DNA of 64,000 nucleotides from an uncultured Eubacterium sp. Its GTDB lineage: Bacteria > Bacillota > Clostridia > Oscillospirales > Acutalibacteraceae. The notes under the pieces were generated by a model. The model was given only the letters and a program-made list of their open reading frames with translations, was not told the DNA's origin and searched no databases. A program made the position numbers and the translations under genes. This document shows, in pieces, positions 63,081 to 64,000 of the stretch. The DNA is taken from assembly GCF_934525195.1 (NCBI RefSeq), contig NZ_CAKSZA010000004.1:1-64000 (forward strand), written 5' to 3'. Every line of letters begins with the position of its first letter. Positions within the stretch are counted from its first letter, which is position 1.

Positions 63081-64000
63081 TACTTCACGCACTCCAATAC
63101 ATAATCTCTTGCCTTGCGGTCGGCTTCAAGCACATCCTCCAAAGTAAAATCGGATTTGCTGTCTGCCTTGAGCATAGCCTCGTTATTAAGATATGCAATA
63201 TCGGTAAATTTAATTTTACCGTTTAAGAAAAGCTTTACGCTTTCCTCGTTTGCACCGTTTGCTGCGGCAGGATGAAGTCCGCCTTTTTCGATTGCGTCCT
63301 TGCAAACATTAATGCACTTGAAAGTGTCGTAATCGGGCTCAAAGAATGTGAGTTTGCCATAATCCGCAAGCGAAAGTTCGCCGACAGGGCTTTCCACTCT
63401 TTCAGGATATGTGAGTGCGTACTGAATAGGAATACGCATATCAGGCACGCCGAGTTGAGCAATCATTGAATTGTCTTGATACACAATGGCGGAATGAACC
63501 ACCGATTCTCTGTGAACGACAATTTCAATATCTTCATTCGGCATATCAAAAAGCCACTTAGCCTCGATAAATTCAAGACCCTTGTTCATCATTGTTGCAC
63601 TGTCGATGGTGATTTTTGCACCCATATCCCAATTTGGGTGTTTGAGTGCGTCGGCAGGAGTAACATTTTCAAGTTCTTTGAGAGTTTTACCGAAAAACGG
63701 TCCGCCCGACGCCGTGAGTATAATCTTTTTGATTGCTTTTTTATTCGGTGAACCTTGCATAGCCTGGAAAATCGCTGAATGTTCGCTGTCAACAGGAAGA
63801 ATTGAAACACCGTTTTCCTTTGCAAGATTAGTCACCAAATGACCGCCTGCAACAAGTGTTTCCTTGTTTGCAAGTGCAATGGTTTTCTTTGCCTTGATAG
63901 CCTCCAAAGTCGGTTGAAGTCCAACCATACCGACAACGGAATTAAGCACGGTATCAACACCGTCATATGTTGCACATTCAATAAGACCGTCCATACCGCA
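63080..64000 (-). CDS. dxr: 1-deoxy-D-xylulose 5-phosphate reductoisomerase, N-terminus cut
   Basis: 306 residues are visible, and roughly 75 N-terminal residues including the first NADPH-binding glycines lie beyond base 64000. The enzyme converts DXP to MEP, the committed step of the non-mevalonate pathway. It shows LANKETLVAGG, VDSEHSAIFQ, ASGGPF, HPNWDMGAKITIDSATMMNKGLE and GGLHPAAANGANEE. The order dxr-rseP-ispG-polC is common in Clostridia. Confidence 0.96.
   Translation of the reverse strand, partial: CGMDGLIECATYDGVDTVLNSVVGMVGLQPTLEAIKAKKTIALANKETLVAGGHLVTNLAKENGVSILPVDSEHSAIFQAMQGSPNKKAIKKIILTASGGPFFGKTLKELENVTPADALKHPNWDMGAKITIDSATMMNKGLEFIEAKWLFDMPNEDIEIVVHRESVVHSAIVYQDNSMIAQLGVPDMRIPIQYALTYPERVESPVGELSLADYGKLTFFEPDYDTFKCINVCKDAIEKGGLHPAAANGANEESVKLFLNGKIKFTDIAYLNNEAMLKADSKSDFTLEDVLEADRKARDYVLECVK

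Noticed and set aside
1..64000. CRISPR array, prophage or insertion sequence
   Set aside because: No regularly spaced repeats, no cas, integrase, transposase or phage structural genes were recognised on either strand.

Overview
The window looks like a chromosome segment of a low-to-moderate GC Gram-positive anaerobe of the class Clostridia, probably an Oscillospirales/Ruminococcaceae-type gut bacterium. The evidence is a PolC-type replicase, Firmicutes-style gene orders (tepA-ylzJ-spoIIIE; spoVB-like-mazG-hup-rqcP; recJ-rel-dtd; dxr-rseP-ispG-polC; comEC-holA), a HemZ coproporphyrinogen dehydrogenase, many ferredoxin-type oxidoreductases, and a hairpin-rich intergenic repeat of a kind I associate with this group. 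The assignment is inference; there is no rRNA in the window. Almost all genes lie on the minus strand, which is probably the leading strand.

Layout, left to right. 1-5.4 kb (minus): a zinc-ribbon protein cut by the window edge, a GyrI-like protein, and an nptA / NahK-like sugar kinase / rlmD unit. A tRNA-Arg(CCG) gene follows at 5.5 kb. 5.7-9.7 kb (plus): a two-gene unit of a very large Fe-S/FAD oxidoreductase and a Trp-rich DUF5692 membrane protein. 9.7-17 kb (minus): tepA-ylzJ-UppP-like-ftsK/spoIIIE-ygiQ-comEA-comF. 17.1-20.9 kb: a secreted DUF6273/M64 metallopeptidase protein followed after 10 nt by a 33-codon gene. 20.9-26.1 kb: PRTase, HIT, alaS, ydbC, ackA. 26.2-27.3 kb (plus): tmcAL. 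27.3-36.3 kb (minus): an Old-Yellow-Enzyme-type reductase, lacZ-type beta-galactosidase, comEC, holA and an RNase M5-like gene. 36.3-37.9 kb: two membrane proteins of unknown function. 38.1-39.6 kb (plus): a GPH-family sugar symporter, then a 320-base run of hairpins. 39.9-45.2 kb: pdxST, rqcP, hup, mazG, a SpoVB-like flippase and a coiled-coil protein. 45.3-57 kb: a long hisZG-D-B-A-I-E-recJ-rel-dtd-MBL-hemZ run without an internal terminator. 57-64 kb: polC, ispG, rseP and dxr (cut by the window end).

Functionally this is mostly housekeeping: replication, chromosome segregation, isoprenoid, histidine and PLP synthesis, acetate metabolism, stringent response and translation quality control, plus carbohydrate use.

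The main oddities are as follows. PolC lacks the embedded DnaQ-type exonuclease but seems to keep a full PHP metal-ligand set. ComEC has a degenerate beta-lactamase-like tail. A UppP homologue has lost its catalytic motifs. HisZ and HisG are fused. The two-gene redox/membrane unit at 5.7 kb and the M64-plus-short-peptide locus are the best candidates for undescribed systems. I see no CRISPR array, prophage or insertion sequence.
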